Shown: positions 26,880-36,073 of the stretch, piece by piece | How the letters are laid out: every line of letters starts with the position of its first letter | Position numbering within the stretch: position 1 is the stretch's first letter | NCBI RefSeq assembly: GCF_900044055.2 | Contig: NZ_FCOX02000001.1 | Location: 124,001-188,000 of the forward strand | DNA: 64,000 bases | Reading direction: 5' to 3' | Source of the DNA: Caballeronia calidae | GTDB lineage: Bacteria > Pseudomonadota > Gammaproteobacteria > Burkholderiales > Burkholderiaceae | Program-made: the position numbers and the translations under genes | The notes under the pieces: model-generated | Database searches by the model: none | Told to the model about the DNA's origin: nothing | What the model saw: only the letters and a program-made list of their open reading frames with translations

Positions 26880-29242
26880 TCGACGGCCTGCAGCTTCGCG
26901 ACCGCGAGCGCGAGCCACTTTTCGCCGTGGCGCTTGAAGCGCACTTGCGCGCGCGCATCGCCGCCGGAGCCTTCGAGCGCCGTCACCGTGCCTTCGCCGA
27001 ACTTCGTGTGGAACACGGCCTGTCCGACCTTGAAGCCGGCATCGGCCGCGCGCTGCTCGTTCGCGAACGACGGCAAGCGCTCCTGCGCCTGTCCACCGCC
27101 GTAAGAAGAACCACCTCGCTCCTGTCCCGGGCGCGCGAACCAGTCGCGGCCCCAGCCGGCGTTGTCCGAGCGTCCGCCCCAGCGCGCGCCCGCCTCGATC
27201 TTCGGCGTGAGCCACTTGAGCGAACCTTCGGGCAATTCGTCGAAGAAACGCGAGCGGATGTTGTAGCGCGTCTGACCGTGCAGCATCCGGCTCTGCGCGA
27301 AAGAAAGATAGAGCCGCTCTTTCGCGCGCGTGATCGCGACATACGCGAGCCGCCGCTCTTCTTCCAGCCCGTCCGACTCCTGCGCGCTGTTCTCGTGCGG
27401 AAACAGGCCCTCTTCCAATCCGGTGATGAACACCGCGGTGAATTCGAGGCCCTTCGCCGCATGCACGGTCATCAGTTGCACGGCGTCCTGCCCGGCTTGC
27501 GCCTGGTTGTCGCCGGCTTCGAGCGATGCATGCGACAGGAAGCCGGCGAGCGGCGTCATCGTGTCGGGATTCTGCGCGGGATCGGCGATGCCTGGCGCAT
27601 CGAGCACTTCGATCTCGCCGTCCTCGCTCACCGCCGCGATCTCCGGCGCCGATGTCGCGCCCGGACGCAACGGGATGGAACGCGCGGGCGTGTCGAGGCC
27701 GTAGCCTTCCTCGCTGACGAACGCCGCGGCCGCGTTCACGAGTTCCTGCAAGTTCTCGAGACGATCCTGTCCTTCGCGCTCGGTTTCATAGAACGCGGCC
27801 AGCCCGCTCGTGCGCACGACGTATTCGACCGTTTCCGGCAGGCTCATCTGCTGCGTCTCGGCGCGCATCTTCGCGATCAGCGTCGCGAACGCGCCGAGGC
27901 TCGTGCCCGCCTTGCCCGTGACGTACGGCACGGCGGCGGCCATCGAACAGTTGTAGAGACGCGCCGCATCGGCCAGTTGCTCGATCGAGCGCGCGCCGAT
28001 GCCCCGCGTCGGAAAATTGACGACGCGCGCGAACGCGGTGTCGTCGTTCGGGTTGTCGATCAGGCGCAGATACGCGAGCGCGTGCTTCACTTCCTGACGC
28101 TCGAAGAAGCGCAGTCCGCCATACACGCGATACGGGATGCCCGCGTTCACGAGCGTGTGCTCGATGGTCCGCGACTGCGCATTGCTGCGATAAAGCACCG
28201 CGACTTCGCCGCGCGACATGCCGGTATTGATGAGCGCCTTGATTTCCTCGACGATCCAGCCCGCTTCCTGCGAATCCGTCGCGGCCTCGTAGACGCGCAC
28301 CGGCTCGCCGTGGCCCGCATCGGTGCGCAGATTCTTGCCGAGCCGCCGCGAGTTGTTCGCGATCAGGAAGTTCGCGGTATCGAGAATATGGCCGTGCGAG
28401 CGGTAGTTCTGCTCCAGCTTGATGAGATTGCGCACGCGGAATTCGCGCTCGAAGTCGTGCATGTTGCCGACGTTCGCGCCGCGGAACGCGTAGATCGACT
28501 GGTCATCGTCGCCGACCGCGAAGATCGCGTTGTGCTCGCCCGCGAGCAGCTTGAGCCACGCGTATTGCAGCTTGTTCGTGTCCTGAAACTCGTCGACGAG
28601 AATATTGCGAAAACGCGCCTGATAATGCGCGCGCAGCGGCGGATTGTGCGCGAGCAGCTCGTAGCAGCGCAGCAGCAGCTCCGGAAAATCCACCACGCCT
28701 TCACGCTGACATTGCTGGTCGTACGCCTCGTAGAGCTCGACGAACTTGCGGTTGAACGCGTCGGTGGCATCGACGTCCTTCGGACGCAGGCCCTGCTCCT
28801 TCGCGTTGTTGATGAAGTACTGGAGGTTCTTCGCCGGATACTTTTCGTCGTCGACGTTCAAGCCCTTCATCAGCCGCTTGATGGCCGAAAGCTGGTCGGA
28901 CGTGTCGAGAATCTGGAAGGTCTGCGACAGGCCGGCGTCGCGGTAATGCGCGCGCAGCATGCGGTTGCACAGACCGTGGAAAGTGCCGATCCACATGCCG
29001 CGCGTGTCGATGGGCAGGAGCGCGGAAAGGCGCGCCATCATCTCGCGCGCGGCCTTGTTGGTGAAGGTGACGGCGAGCACGGTGGGCGGCGACGCGTAGC
29101 CCTGCTGGATCAGCCACGCGATGCGCGTGATGAGCACGCGCGTCTTGCCGCTGCCCGCGCCCGCGAGAATGAGCGCGGGCTCGTTGGGCAGCGTCACGGC
29201 GGCGAGTTGTTCGGGATTCAGATTCGCGAGCAGGTCGGGCAT
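26876..29242 (-). CDS. uvrD: UvrD/Rep-type DNA helicase
   Basis: Superfamily 1A helicase, 788 residues. Motifs in order: Q-motif LNPEQLAAV, Walker A GAGSGKTR (about residues 31-38), motif Ia AVTFTNKAAREM, Walker B VDEFQDTN, GDDDQSIYAFRGAN, and C-terminal VQLMTVHAAKGLEF and ERRLAYVAITRAKERLYL. It unwinds DNA 3'-5' in mismatch and nucleotide excision repair. The C-terminal ~60 residues form the small Tudor-like domain (GQAVFHTKFGEGTVTALEG) found in UvrD/PcrA. It is divergent from valS. Confidence 0.94.
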   Translation of the reverse strand: MPDLLANLNPEQLAAVTLPNEPALILAGAGSGKTRVLITRIAWLIQQGYASPPTVLAVTFTNKAAREMMARLSALLPIDTRGMWIGTFHGLCNRMLRAHYRDAGLSQTFQILDTSDQLSAIKRLMKGLNVDDEKYPAKNLQYFINNAKEQGLRPKDVDATDAFNRKFVELYEAYDQQCQREGVVDFPELLLRCYELLAHNPPLRAHYQARFRNILVDEFQDTNKLQYAWLKLLAGEHNAIFAVGDDDQSIYAFRGANVGNMHDFEREFRVRNLIKLEQNYRSHGHILDTANFLIANNSRRLGKNLRTDAGHGEPVRVYEAATDSQEAGWIVEEIKALINTGMSRGEVAVLYRSNAQSRTIEHTLVNAGIPYRVYGGLRFFERQEVKHALAYLRLIDNPNDDTAFARVVNFPTRGIGARSIEQLADAARLYNCSMAAAVPYVTGKAGTSLGAFATLIAKMRAETQQMSLPETVEYVVRTSGLAAFYETEREGQDRLENLQELVNAAAAFVSEEGYGLDTPARSIPLRPGATSAPEIAAVSEDGEIEVLDAPGIADPAQNPDTMTPLAGFLSHASLEAGDNQAQAGQDAVQLMTVHAAKGLEFTAVFITGLEEGLFPHENSAQESDGLEEERRLAYVAITRAKERLYLSFAQSRMLHGQTRYNIRSRFFDELPEGSLKWLTPKIEAGARWGGRSDNAGWGRDWFARPGQERGGSSYGGGQAQERLPSFANEQRAADAGFKVGQAVFHTKFGEGTVTALEGSGGDARAQVRFKRHGEKWLALAVAKLQAVE

Positions 29243-29424
29243 GGAAAAGTCAGACGACGGAAAAACGGCTGGAACGGCGGGCCGACCATTATAAGACCGC
29301 GCCGATGGCGGCGTTTCGGCCTACGCCTTCCGGCCGAGGGCCGAAAACGTGGGGGCAGCCTTGCGGAACCTTATAATTGGGGATTCCACCGCATTTTTTC
29401 ACGCAATTTTCGGCAGATTCCACA
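29243..29424. promoter_or_regulatory. uvrD/valS divergent promoter region
   Basis: The 182-base gap has a TATAAT on each strand: minus strand at 29288-29293, pointing toward uvrD, and plus strand at 29372-29377, 48 bases before the valS start. Clear -35 boxes are not seen at standard spacing. No T-box or other leader structure was recognised. Confidence 0.45.
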
Positions 29425-32304
29425 ATGAGCGACAACACGCTTGCGAAGAGCTTCGAGCCTCAAAACATCGAGTCCCAATGGGGCCCGGAATGGGAAAAGC
29501 GCGGGCTGTCCGCACCCACGTTCAAAGAGGGCGCGAAGAATTTCTCCATCCAGTTGCCGCCGCCGAACGTCACCGGCACGCTGCACATGGGGCACGCGTT
29601 CAACCAGACCATCATGGATGGCTTGACGCGCTATCACCGCATGCTCGGCGAGAACACGCTGTGGGTGCCGGGCACGGACCACGCGGGCATCGCGACGCAG
29701 ATCGTCGTGGAGCGCCAGCTCGATGCCCAAGGCGTCTCGCGCCATGACCTCGGCCGCGAGGAATTCCTGAAGCGCGTCTGGGCCTGGAAGCAGCAGTCCG
29801 GCTCGACCATCACGAATCAGGTGCGCCGCCTCGGCGCGTCGATCGACTGGTCGCGCGAATACTTCACGATGGACGACAAGATGTCGGCCGCCGTGCGCGA
29901 CGTGTTCGTCACGCTCTACAAGCAAGGGCTCATCTATCGCGGCAAGCGCCTCGTGAACTGGGACCCGGTGCTCGGCACGGCCGTGTCGGACCTCGAAGTG
30001 GTGAGCGAGGAAGAAAACGGCCACCTCTGGCACATTCAATATCCGCTGCCGGAAGGCTCGGTTGCGGGCTCGGGCCATCTGACCGTCGCGACCACGCGTC
30101 CGGAAACCATGCTCGGCGATGTCGCCGTGATGGTGCATCCGGACGACGAGCGCTATCAGCATCTCATCGGCAAGACGGTGGTGCTGCCGCTGTGCGACCG
30201 CGAAATTCCGATCATCGCCGATGAATACGTCGACCGCGAGTTCGGCACCGGCGTCGTGAAGGTCACGCCCGCGCACGACTTCAACGACTACGCCGTCGGC
30301 CAGCGCCACAAGCTCCCGCAGATCGAAATCCTCACGCTCGACGCGAAGATCAACGACAACGCGCCCGAGAAGTATCGCGGCATGGATCGCTTCGACGCGC
30401 GCAAGCAGGTCGTGAAAGATCTCGAAGCGCTCGGCCTGCTGGAATCCGTCAAGCCGCACAAGCTGATGGTGCCGCGCGGCGACCGCACGCACGTCGTCAT
30501 CGAGCCGATGCTGACCGACCAGTGGTTCGTCGCGATGACCAAGCCCGCGCCGGAAGGCACGTTCAATCCGGGCAAGTCGATCACGGAGACGTCGCTCGAT
30601 GTCGTGAGGAGCGGCCAGATCAGGTTCGTGCCGGAGAACTGGACGACCACGTACTATCAATGGCTCGAGAACATCCAGGACTGGTGCATCTCGCGTCAGT
30701 TGTGGTGGGGCCACCAGATTCCCGCGTGGTACGGCGAGAACGGCGAGATCTTCGTCGCGAAGACGGAAGAGGAAGCCCGCGCCGACGCCGACGCGCAAGG
30801 CTACAAGGGCGCACTGAAGCGCGATGAAGACGTGCTCGACACGTGGTTCTCGTCCGCGCTCGTGCCGTTCTCGTCGCTCGGCTGGCCGAACGAGACGAAG
30901 GAGCTTGAGGCCTTCCTGCCCTCCTCCGTGCTCGTGACGGGCTTCGACATCATCTTCTTCTGGGTCGCCAGAATGGTGATGATGACCACGCATTTCACCG
31001 GCAAGGTGCCTTTCGACACCGTCTATGTGCACGGCCTCGTGCGCGACGCCGAAGGCCAGAAGATGTCGAAGAGCAAGGGCAACACGCTCGATCCGATCGA
31101 TATCGTCGACGGCATCGATCTCGAATCGCTCGTCACGAAGCGCACGACCGGCCTCATGAACCCGAAGGCCGCCGCGCAGATCGAGAAGAAGACGCGCAAG
31201 GAATTCCCCGATGGCATTCCGTCGTTCGGCACGGACGCGCTGCGCTTCACGATGGCGTCGATGGCCACGCTCGGCCGCAACGTGAACTTCGACCTCGCGC
31301 GCTGCGAGGGCTATCGCAACTTCTGCAACAAGCTGTGGAACGCCACGCGTTTCGTGCTGATGAACTGCGAAGGCCACGATTGCGGTTTCGCCAATCCCGG
31401 CGCGTGCAAGCCGGGCGATTGCGGTCCCGGCGGTTACACGGATTTCTCGCAGGCCGACCGCTGGATCGTGTCGCTCCTGCAGCGCACGGAAGCGGAAGTC
31501 GAGAAGGGCTTCGCGGACTATCGCTTCGACAACGTCGCGAGCGCGATCTACAAGTTCGTGTGGGACGAATACTGCGACTGGTATCTCGAACTCGCGAAGG
31601 TGCAGATCCAGACCGGCACGCCGGAACAGCAGACCGCGACGCGCCGCACGCTGTTGCGCGTGCTCGAAACGGTGCTGCGTCTCGCGCATCCGGTCATTCC
31701 GTTCATCACGGAAGCGCTGTGGCAGAAGGTCGCCCCGCTGACCGACGCATTCCCGCAAGGCGCGAAGGAAGGCGACGTATCGATCATGACCCAGCCCTAC
31801 CCGCGCGCCGAACAGAAAAAAATCGATGAATCCGCGGAACAGTGGGCCGCCGAACTGAAAAGTGTCATCGATGCATGTCGTAATCTGCGTGGCGAAATGA
31901 ATCTGTCGCCCGCGGTGAAGGTGCCGTTGCTCGCGCACGGCGACGCGGCGCGCCTTTCCGCGTTCGCGCCGTATGTCGCCGCGCTCGCGCGTCTGTCCGA
32001 AGTCAAGATCATCGAGGACGAAGCCGCTCTCGACAAGGAAGCCCATGGCGCACCTGTCGCGATCGTCGGCACGAGCAAGCTCGTCCTGAAGGTGGAGATC
32101 GATGTCGCCGCGGAACGCGAGCGTCTGACGAAGGAAGTCGACCGTCTGAAAGCCGAAATGGCCAAATGTAACGCGAAGCTCGGTAATGAAAGTTTTGTTT
32201 CAAAAGCGCCGGCCGCTGTCGTTGAACAGGAGCGCAAAAGGCTGGCAGAATACGGAACCACTATCGAGAAACTGCAGGCCCAATTATTGCGTTTGCCTGT
32301 TTGA
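29425..32304 (+). CDS. valS: Valyl-tRNA synthetase
   Basis: Class I aminoacyl-tRNA synthetase of 959 residues, the usual length. HIGH motif as LHMGHAF (about residue 53), KMSKSKGN (about residue 545), the CP1 editing domain with [10 protein letters not shown] and [12 protein letters not shown], and a C-terminal coiled-coil arm (about residues 890-955) with heptad-like charged residues. It charges tRNA(Val) and edits Thr-tRNA(Val). The first Met after the promoter ([10 protein letters not shown]) was chosen; the frame is open a little further upstream without a Shine-Dalgarno. Confidence 0.96.
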   Translation: MSDNTLAKSFEPQNIESQWGPEWEKRGLSAPTFKEGAKNFSIQLPPPNVTGTLHMGHAFNQTIMDGLTRYHRMLGENTLWVPGTDHAGIATQIVVERQLDAQGVSRHDLGREEFLKRVWAWKQQSGSTITNQVRRLGASIDWSREYFTMDDKMSAAVRDVFVTLYKQGLIYRGKRLVNWDPVLGTAVSDLEVVSEEENGHLWHIQYPLPEGSVAGSGHLTVATTRPETMLGDVAVMVHPDDERYQHLIGKTVVLPLCDREIPIIADEYVDREFGTGVVKVTPAHDFNDYAVGQRHKLPQIEILTLDAKINDNAPEKYRGMDRFDARKQVVKDLEALGLLESVKPHKLMVPRGDRTHVVIEPMLTDQWFVAMTKPAPEGTFNPGKSITETSLDVVRSGQIRFVPENWTTTYYQWLENIQDWCISRQLWWGHQIPAWYGENGEIFVAKTEEEARADADAQGYKGALKRDEDVLDTWFSSALVPFSSLGWPNETKELEAFLPSSVLVTGFDIIFFWVARMVMMTTHFTGKVPFDTVYVHGLVRDAEGQKMSKSKGNTLDPIDIVDGIDLESLVTKRTTGLMNPKAAAQIEKKTRKEFPDGIPSFGTDALRFTMASMATLGRNVNFDLARCEGYRNFCNKLWNATRFVLMNCEGHDCGFANPGACKPGDCGPGGYTDFSQADRWIVSLLQRTEAEVEKGFADYRFDNVASAIYKFVWDEYCDWYLELAKVQIQTGTPEQQTATRRTLLRVLETVLRLAHPVIPFITEALWQKVAPLTDAFPQGAKEGDVSIMTQPYPRAEQKKIDESAEQWAAELKSVIDACRNLRGEMNLSPAVKVPLLAHGDAARLSAFAPYVAALARLSEVKIIEDEAALDKEAHGAPVAIVGTSKLVLKVEIDVAAERERLTKEVDRLKAEMAKCNAKLGNESFVSKAPAAVVEQERKRLAEYGTTIEKLQAQLLRLPV

Positions 32305-32383
32305 ATTGGGGGTTCGAATCACTTATCGTTCCACACCGGTTATCTCGACGTTCTAAATGATTTAAGAGGATCAGGGTTATCAC

Positions 32384-33265
32384 ATGCTAAAAGTTACCAA
32401 AGCGGTATTCCCCGTAGCAGGTCTGGGCACGCGGTTTCTTCCCGCGACCAAGGCCAGCCCGAAGGAAATGCTGCCAGTCGTGGACAAGCCGCTGATTCAA
32501 TATGCGGTCGAGGAAGCGATGGCGGCCGGCATTACCGAAATGATCTTCGTCACCGGCCGCAGCAAGCGTGCCATCGAAGATCACTTTGACAAGTCCTATG
32601 AAATCGAAGCGGAACTCGAGGCGCGCGGCAAGGAGAAACTGCTCGAACTCGTGCGCAGCATCAAGCCGAGTCACGTGGACTGCTTTTATGTGCGTCAGGC
32701 GGAAGCGCTCGGTCTCGGCCATGCCGTGCTGTGCGCGGAGAAGCTCGTCGGCGATAACCCGTTCGCCGTGATCCTCGCGGATGACTTGCTGTACGGCAAG
32801 CCGCCCGTGATGTCGCAAATGATCGAAGTCTTCGACCACTATCACAGCTCGGTGATCGGCGTCGAGGAAATCCCGCCGGAGGATTCGAAGTCCTACGGCA
32901 TCATCGACGGCAAGGAATGGGAAGACAACATCTTCAAGCTGTCGGGCATCGTCGAGAAGCCGGAGCCCGCTGTGGCGCCGTCGAACCTGGGCGTGGTCGG
33001 CCGTTATGTGCTGAAGCCGCGCATCTTCGATCACATCCGCGCGCTGAAGCCGGGCGCGGGCGGCGAACTGCAACTGACGGACGCGATCCAGTCGCTGCTG
33101 TCGGATGAACAGGTGCTCGCGTACAAGTACCACGGCACGCGCTTCGACTGCGGCAGCAAGCTCGGCTATCTGAAGGCGACGGTGGAGTTCGCGCTGCGTC
33201 ATCCGGAAGTGAAGGCGGAATTCGAGGAATATCTGCGCACGCGCGCGCCGATTCTCGAAGGCTGA
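32384..33265 (+). CDS. galU: UTP-glucose-1-phosphate uridylyltransferase
   Basis: GalU family nucleotidyltransferase, 293 residues: [29 protein letters not shown] at the N-terminus holds the nucleotide loop and catalytic Lys; VILADDLL gives the metal-binding Asp; [12 protein letters not shown] lies near the C-terminus. It makes UDP-glucose for LPS, exopolysaccharide and osmotic glucans. An AAGAGGA Shine-Dalgarno lies upstream. It has its own strong terminator. Confidence 0.95.
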   Translation: MLKVTKAVFPVAGLGTRFLPATKASPKEMLPVVDKPLIQYAVEEAMAAGITEMIFVTGRSKRAIEDHFDKSYEIEAELEARGKEKLLELVRSIKPSHVDCFYVRQAEALGLGHAVLCAEKLVGDNPFAVILADDLLYGKPPVMSQMIEVFDHYHSSVIGVEEIPPEDSKSYGIIDGKEWEDNIFKLSGIVEKPEPAVAPSNLGVVGRYVLKPRIFDHIRALKPGAGGELQLTDAIQSLLSDEQVLAYKYHGTRFDCGSKLGYLKATVEFALRHPEVKAEFEEYLRTRAPILEG

Positions 33266-33292
33266 AGTCCGGGTTCATACACCGGGTAGTCG

Positions 33293-33332
33293 ACGGGCAG
33301 GAAGAGCAGGTGATGCTCTTCCTGCCCGTTTT
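33293..33332 (+). terminator. Rho-independent terminator after galU
   Basis: A perfect 15-bp stem (33294-33308 with 33314-33328, five-base loop) is followed by TTTT. It lies 28 bases downstream of the galU stop. Confidence 0.92.
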
Positions 33333-33511
33333 CATTGGAACCGTTCACCGCGCGCGACTTCGCGAATCGACCAAGCTCAGACAGCCAGCTTTTCAGATTT
33401 ATCGTTTAGACAGGCGACCGAAGCATCCTTACAGTCTTCATGCGTGATCCGGCATCTGAGGCAGCTTCAACGCCGGTATCGCGTTATCCTGAGAACTACG
33501 GAGCATTCGAT

Positions 33512-33748
33512 ATGAAAAGAAAAGCACTCTGTCTTGCGTTCGCTGCTGCATCGGTGTTGTCGTCACTGAGTCTGTCCGCGTCGGCGGCCCCTTCAGTTTC
33601 CCCCTCCCCGCTTGGAGGTCAGGCGTTCGCCATGAAGTCCGAGGTCGCTACGCGCGCGGCCATGCCGTCGCAAAAGCTGGCGTTCGGCTACTGGATCTGC
33701 TGGGCGGACATGGACCCGAGCGATTGCTACTGGTTGCCCGGCGACTGA
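33512..33748 (+). CDS. Small exported hypothetical peptide
   Basis: The 78-residue product starts with a clear Sec signal (MKRKALCLAFAAASVL...) and a cleavage site after SASA, about residue 25. The predicted mature part is ~52 residues and ends in an aromatic, two-Cys segment FGYWICWADMDPSDCYWLPGD, which could form one disulfide in the periplasm. A GGAG Shine-Dalgarno sits ~9 bases before the ATG. The gene is a single unit between the galU terminator and a bidirectional terminator. No family was recognised. Confidence 0.7.
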   Translation: MKRKALCLAFAAASVLSSLSLSASAAPSVSPSPLGGQAFAMKSEVATRAAMPSQKLAFGYWICWADMDPSDCYWLPGD

Positions 33749-33781
33749 TCGACGCCAATTGATGGTCCGATCATGAGCAAA

Positions 33782-33825
33782 ACGAAAGGCCCGTCATTCA
33801 ACATGGCGGGCCTTTCGTATTTTTC
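33782..33825. terminator. Bidirectional terminator between the small peptide gene and tusA
   Basis: A 12-bp stem (ACGAAAGGCCCG at 33782-33793 with CGGGCCTTTCGT at 33807-33818) is flanked by T-rich sequence on both sides when read on the respective strands (ATTTTTC on plus, CGTTTTG on minus). It separates the two convergent genes. Confidence 0.88.
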
Positions 33826-33834
33826 GTTCGACGC

Positions 33835-34062
33835 TCAGCGACGCCGCATCAGGAACGTGAAGACTTTGTCCTGCGTGGTCACTTCGACGATCTCATTGCC
33901 GGTCTGCCTGGCGAAGGCCGCGAAATCGCGCTGCGATCCCGGGTCGGTGGCGAGCACCTTCAGAATCTGACCGCTCGTCATGTCGGCGAGCGCCTTCTTC
34001 GCCCGCAGAATCGGCAACGGGCAGTTGAGCCCGCGCGCGTCGACTTCCTTATGAACTTCCAT
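33835..34062 (-). CDS. tusA: TusA-family sulfurtransferase
   Basis: The 75-residue protein has the TusA signature DARGLNCPLPILRAKKAL, with the sulfur-carrying Cys at about residue 14, followed by ILKVLATDPGSQRDFAAFARQTGNEIV. TusA proteins relay persulfide sulfur to tRNA thiolation, molybdenum cofactor or sulfur oxidation partners. It stands alone; in other strains the dehydrogenase gene now at 35057 may have been its direct upstream neighbour (see the repeats). Confidence 0.9.
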   Translation of the reverse strand: MEVHKEVDARGLNCPLPILRAKKALADMTSGQILKVLATDPGSQRDFAAFARQTGNEIVEVTTQDKVFTFLMRRR

Positions 34063-34128
34063 CGCGATTGAACCTTTCCTTTGCCTGTGGGATAAGCGCT
34101 CGGTGAGGATTCGATTTTAACGCAGCGG

Positions 34129-34194
34129 TCACAACTCCACCGCCCTCCCACTTTCATAAGCCTGCCGCATCGCGATGCCGATGCGCGTCGCTTC
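34129..34194. repeat. 66-bp direct repeat, copy 1 (remnant of the 3' end of the 35057 dehydrogenase gene)
   Basis: These 66 bases match 35057-35122 with one mismatch (TGCC for TGGC). On the minus strand they read as the last ~21 codons of the oxidoreductase gene, ending AYESGRAVEL and stop, but the homology is lost upstream, so this copy is a dead fragment. With copy 2 it brackets the toxin-antitoxin genes. Confidence 0.9.
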
Positions 34195-34330
34195 GCGTAA
34201 AGGCAAAACGAACGCCCCGCGCTGATTGAGACTTTTCCAGTTCATGTGTCACGACATTGAAGTTGGCCTCGTCGGACCGAAGGCCAGCGTTCCAGACAGC
34301 AGCCTGATCCAAAAGCAACCCGTGACAAAC

Positions 34331-34346
34331 GTATAAAATTTTATAC
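34331..34346. promoter_or_regulatory. 16-bp perfect palindrome at the toxin-antitoxin start (putative operator)
   Basis: GTATAAAATTTTATAC is perfectly self-complementary and ends one base before the toxin ATG. It contains -10-like hexamers (TATAAA, TATACA). Its position fits an autoregulatory site for the XRE-type antitoxin, which in such systems represses its own operon. Confidence 0.65.
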
Positions 34347-34347
34347 A

Positions 34348-34692
34348 ATGAACGATGAGAAAGAAATTCGCTGGGTCGGCTCATCCTACGATGACGTTCT
34401 TGAATTTCCGTCGGCCGCCCGGCGCGAAGCGGGCTTCCAGCTCGGCCGTCTTCAGGCCGGGCTCGATCCGGAGGACTGGAAGCCGTTCGACGAGGTGGGT
34501 GCCGGCGTGCGCGAAGTTCGCATCCGGGACCCGAATGGAATATTTCGCGTGATGTACGTGGCCAAGTTCGAGGAAGCCGTCTACGTGCTCCATTGCTTCC
34601 AGAAGAAGGTCCAATCAACATCGAAGCAGGATAAAGAAATCGCGGCGATTCGCTATCGCGCCATCCTGCGTGAAAGGAAAGAGCGGCCATGA
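34348..34692 (+). CDS. RelE/HigB-type toxin (Gp49-like, DUF891)
   Basis: The 114-residue protein has the phage-derived Gp49-like toxin pattern: FPSAARREAGFQLGRLQAGLDPEDWKPF, GAGVREVRIRDPNGIFRVMYVAKFEEAVYVLHCFQKKVQSTSKQD, the latter spanning the beta-sheet and the FxKK segment typical of HigB/RelE mRNA interferases. It would cut mRNA on the ribosome. The antitoxin follows with an ATGA overlap (toxin first, as in HigBA). The region is visibly more AT-rich than its neighbours, as expected for an acquired module. Confidence 0.9.
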   Translation: MNDEKEIRWVGSSYDDVLEFPSAARREAGFQLGRLQAGLDPEDWKPFDEVGAGVREVRIRDPNGIFRVMYVAKFEEAVYVLHCFQKKVQSTSKQDKEIAAIRYRAILRERKERP

Positions 34693-35024
34693 ACAAAGTC
34701 GATACACATGTGCGACATGTAACGAAGCGCGGAGCGAATCTGTTTGCCGAACTCGGTTTTTCACCCGACGAAGCGCGCCGACATCAAGCCGAATCGCAGG
34801 CGCTGATCGGCCAGACCCAGGCGCTCAAGGAACAGCTCATGGACGAGCTTGCTTCCTGGATCGAAGCACATCATCTCAAGCAAACCGAAGCAGCCGAGAT
34901 ATTGCACGTCACGCGGCCTCGCGTGTCGGATGTGGTGAACAAAAAGACGAGCAAGTTCACGATCGACACGCTCGTGGAGATGCTGACCCGTGTAGGCAAG
35001 CCGGTGAAACTGGTCGTGGGCTGA
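34689..35024 (+). CDS. XRE-family antitoxin (HigA-like)
   Basis: The 111-residue protein ends with a helix-turn-helix: WIEAHHLKQTEAAEILHVTRPRVSDVVNKKTSKFTIDTLVEMLTRVGKPV, typical of HigA2-type antitoxins. The N-terminal half (HVTKRGANLFAELGFSPDEA) is the toxin-binding part. It neutralises the upstream toxin and probably binds the palindrome at 34331-34346. Confidence 0.9.
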   Translation: MNKVDTHVRHVTKRGANLFAELGFSPDEARRHQAESQALIGQTQALKEQLMDELASWIEAHHLKQTEAAEILHVTRPRVSDVVNKKTSKFTIDTLVEMLTRVGKPVKLVVG

Positions 35025-35056
35025 CGACCCGCGCCCACGAAGCGGGCCGCCCGCAC

Positions 35057-35122
35057 TCACAACTCCACCGCCCTCCCACTTTCATAAGCCTGGCGCATCG
35101 CGATGCCGATGCGCGTCGCTTC
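35057..35122. repeat. 66-bp direct repeat, copy 2 (3' end of the intact dehydrogenase gene)
   Basis: This copy is the functional 3' end of the Gfo/Idh/MocA gene (stop at 35057-35059, minus strand). It matches 34129-34194 with one mismatch. The period between copies is 928 bases, almost exactly the toxin-antitoxin unit. Confidence 0.9.
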
Positions 35123-36073
35123 CCGCGCATCGTCGAGCGTCAGCCCGGTCGGCTTCCCATCGATGAGCGCCGCCACGAACGCCTGCGCCTCGCGTAAAAA
35201 CGCATCCTCGAAGCGTTCGAAGAACGTCGGCGTGCATGCGTTGCGCATGCCGTGCGCATCCGCGATCTCGACGCGATTCGCGCGCGGATTGCGCCCGACC
35301 GAAAGCGCGCCCGCCGTGCCGATGACTTCCGTCTGCGTGTCGTGGCCGTGCGCCATCGTGCGCGATGCGTACAACACCGCGAGCCGCCCATCCTCGAACT
35401 CGATCGTGCCGACGCCGTTATCGATGTCACCGCACTCGCGCAAGCCCTCGTGGATCGCGATCGTCCCGCTCGCGTACACGCGCTTCGGCCGGGGATTGCC
35501 GAGCAGCCAGCGCGCGAGATCGATATCGTGCACGCTGCAATCGAGAAAGAGCCCGCCCGATGTCGGCGCGAAACGCACGAAGAAGCCGTCCGGATCGTTC
35601 TTGTCGCAGGTCTGCGAGCGCACCATGAAGGGCCGGCCGATCGCGCCCTTCGCGATGCCGTCGAACGCATCGCGATAGCTGGCATCGAAGCGTCGCACGA
35701 AGCCGATCATCACGTGCAGTTGCGGATGACGCGCGGCCTCTTCGATCACCGCATCGCATTCGGCGAGATCGAGCGACAGCGGCTTCTCGCAGAACACGTG
35801 CTTGCCCGCGCGCAATGCCGCGATGATCTGCTTCGCATGCAGCGACGTGGGCGTGACGAGCCACACGGCGTCGATGGACGTATCCGCGAGCAATTCATCG
35901 TAGTCGCCATGAAGCGCGAGCTCGGGAAGGCTCGACGAAGCCCACTCGCGCTCTTCCTTGACCGGGCTGCACGCCGCGGCGAGCTTCGCGCCCGGCACGT
36001 GCCACGCGAGATTCTCCGCATGACGACGCCCGAGCCTCCCCAATCCGACGATACCGACGCGCACGGCCTTCAT
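35057..36073 (-). CDS. Gfo/Idh/MocA-family oxidoreductase (inositol-dehydrogenase-like)
   Basis: The 338-residue protein has an N-terminal Rossmann fold (RVGIVGLGRLGRRHAENLA), the family motif HVFCEKPLSLD with the catalytic-region Lys, and DCSVHDIDLARWLLG with the conserved His/Asp. It is a paralogue of the next-door iolG. It probably oxidises another inositol isomer or a related polyol; scyllo-inositol dehydrogenase is a candidate. Its start overlaps the iolG stop (ATGA). The 3' end is duplicated downstream. Confidence 0.88.
   Translation of the reverse strand: MKAVRVGIVGLGRLGRRHAENLAWHVPGAKLAAACSPVKEEREWASSSLPELALHGDYDELLADTSIDAVWLVTPTSLHAKQIIAALRAGKHVFCEKPLSLDLAECDAVIEEAARHPQLHVMIGFVRRFDASYRDAFDGIAKGAIGRPFMVRSQTCDKNDPDGFFVRFAPTSGGLFLDCSVHDIDLARWLLGNPRPKRVYASGTIAIHEGLRECGDIDNGVGTIEFEDGRLAVLYASRTMAHGHDTQTEVIGTAGALSVGRNPRANRVEIADAHGMRNACTPTFFERFEDAFLREAQAFVAALIDGKPTGLTLDDAREATRIGIAMRQAYESGRAVEL

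Noticed and set aside
29243..29424. T-box or other leader control of valS
   Set aside because: The leader is short, with no specifier loop, T-box sequence or terminator hairpin.
29371..32046. 891-codon open frame antisense to valS
   Set aside because: High-GC coding strands leave long open frames on the opposite strand. The translation is Arg/Val/His-rich with no motif, whereas valS has all family motifs.
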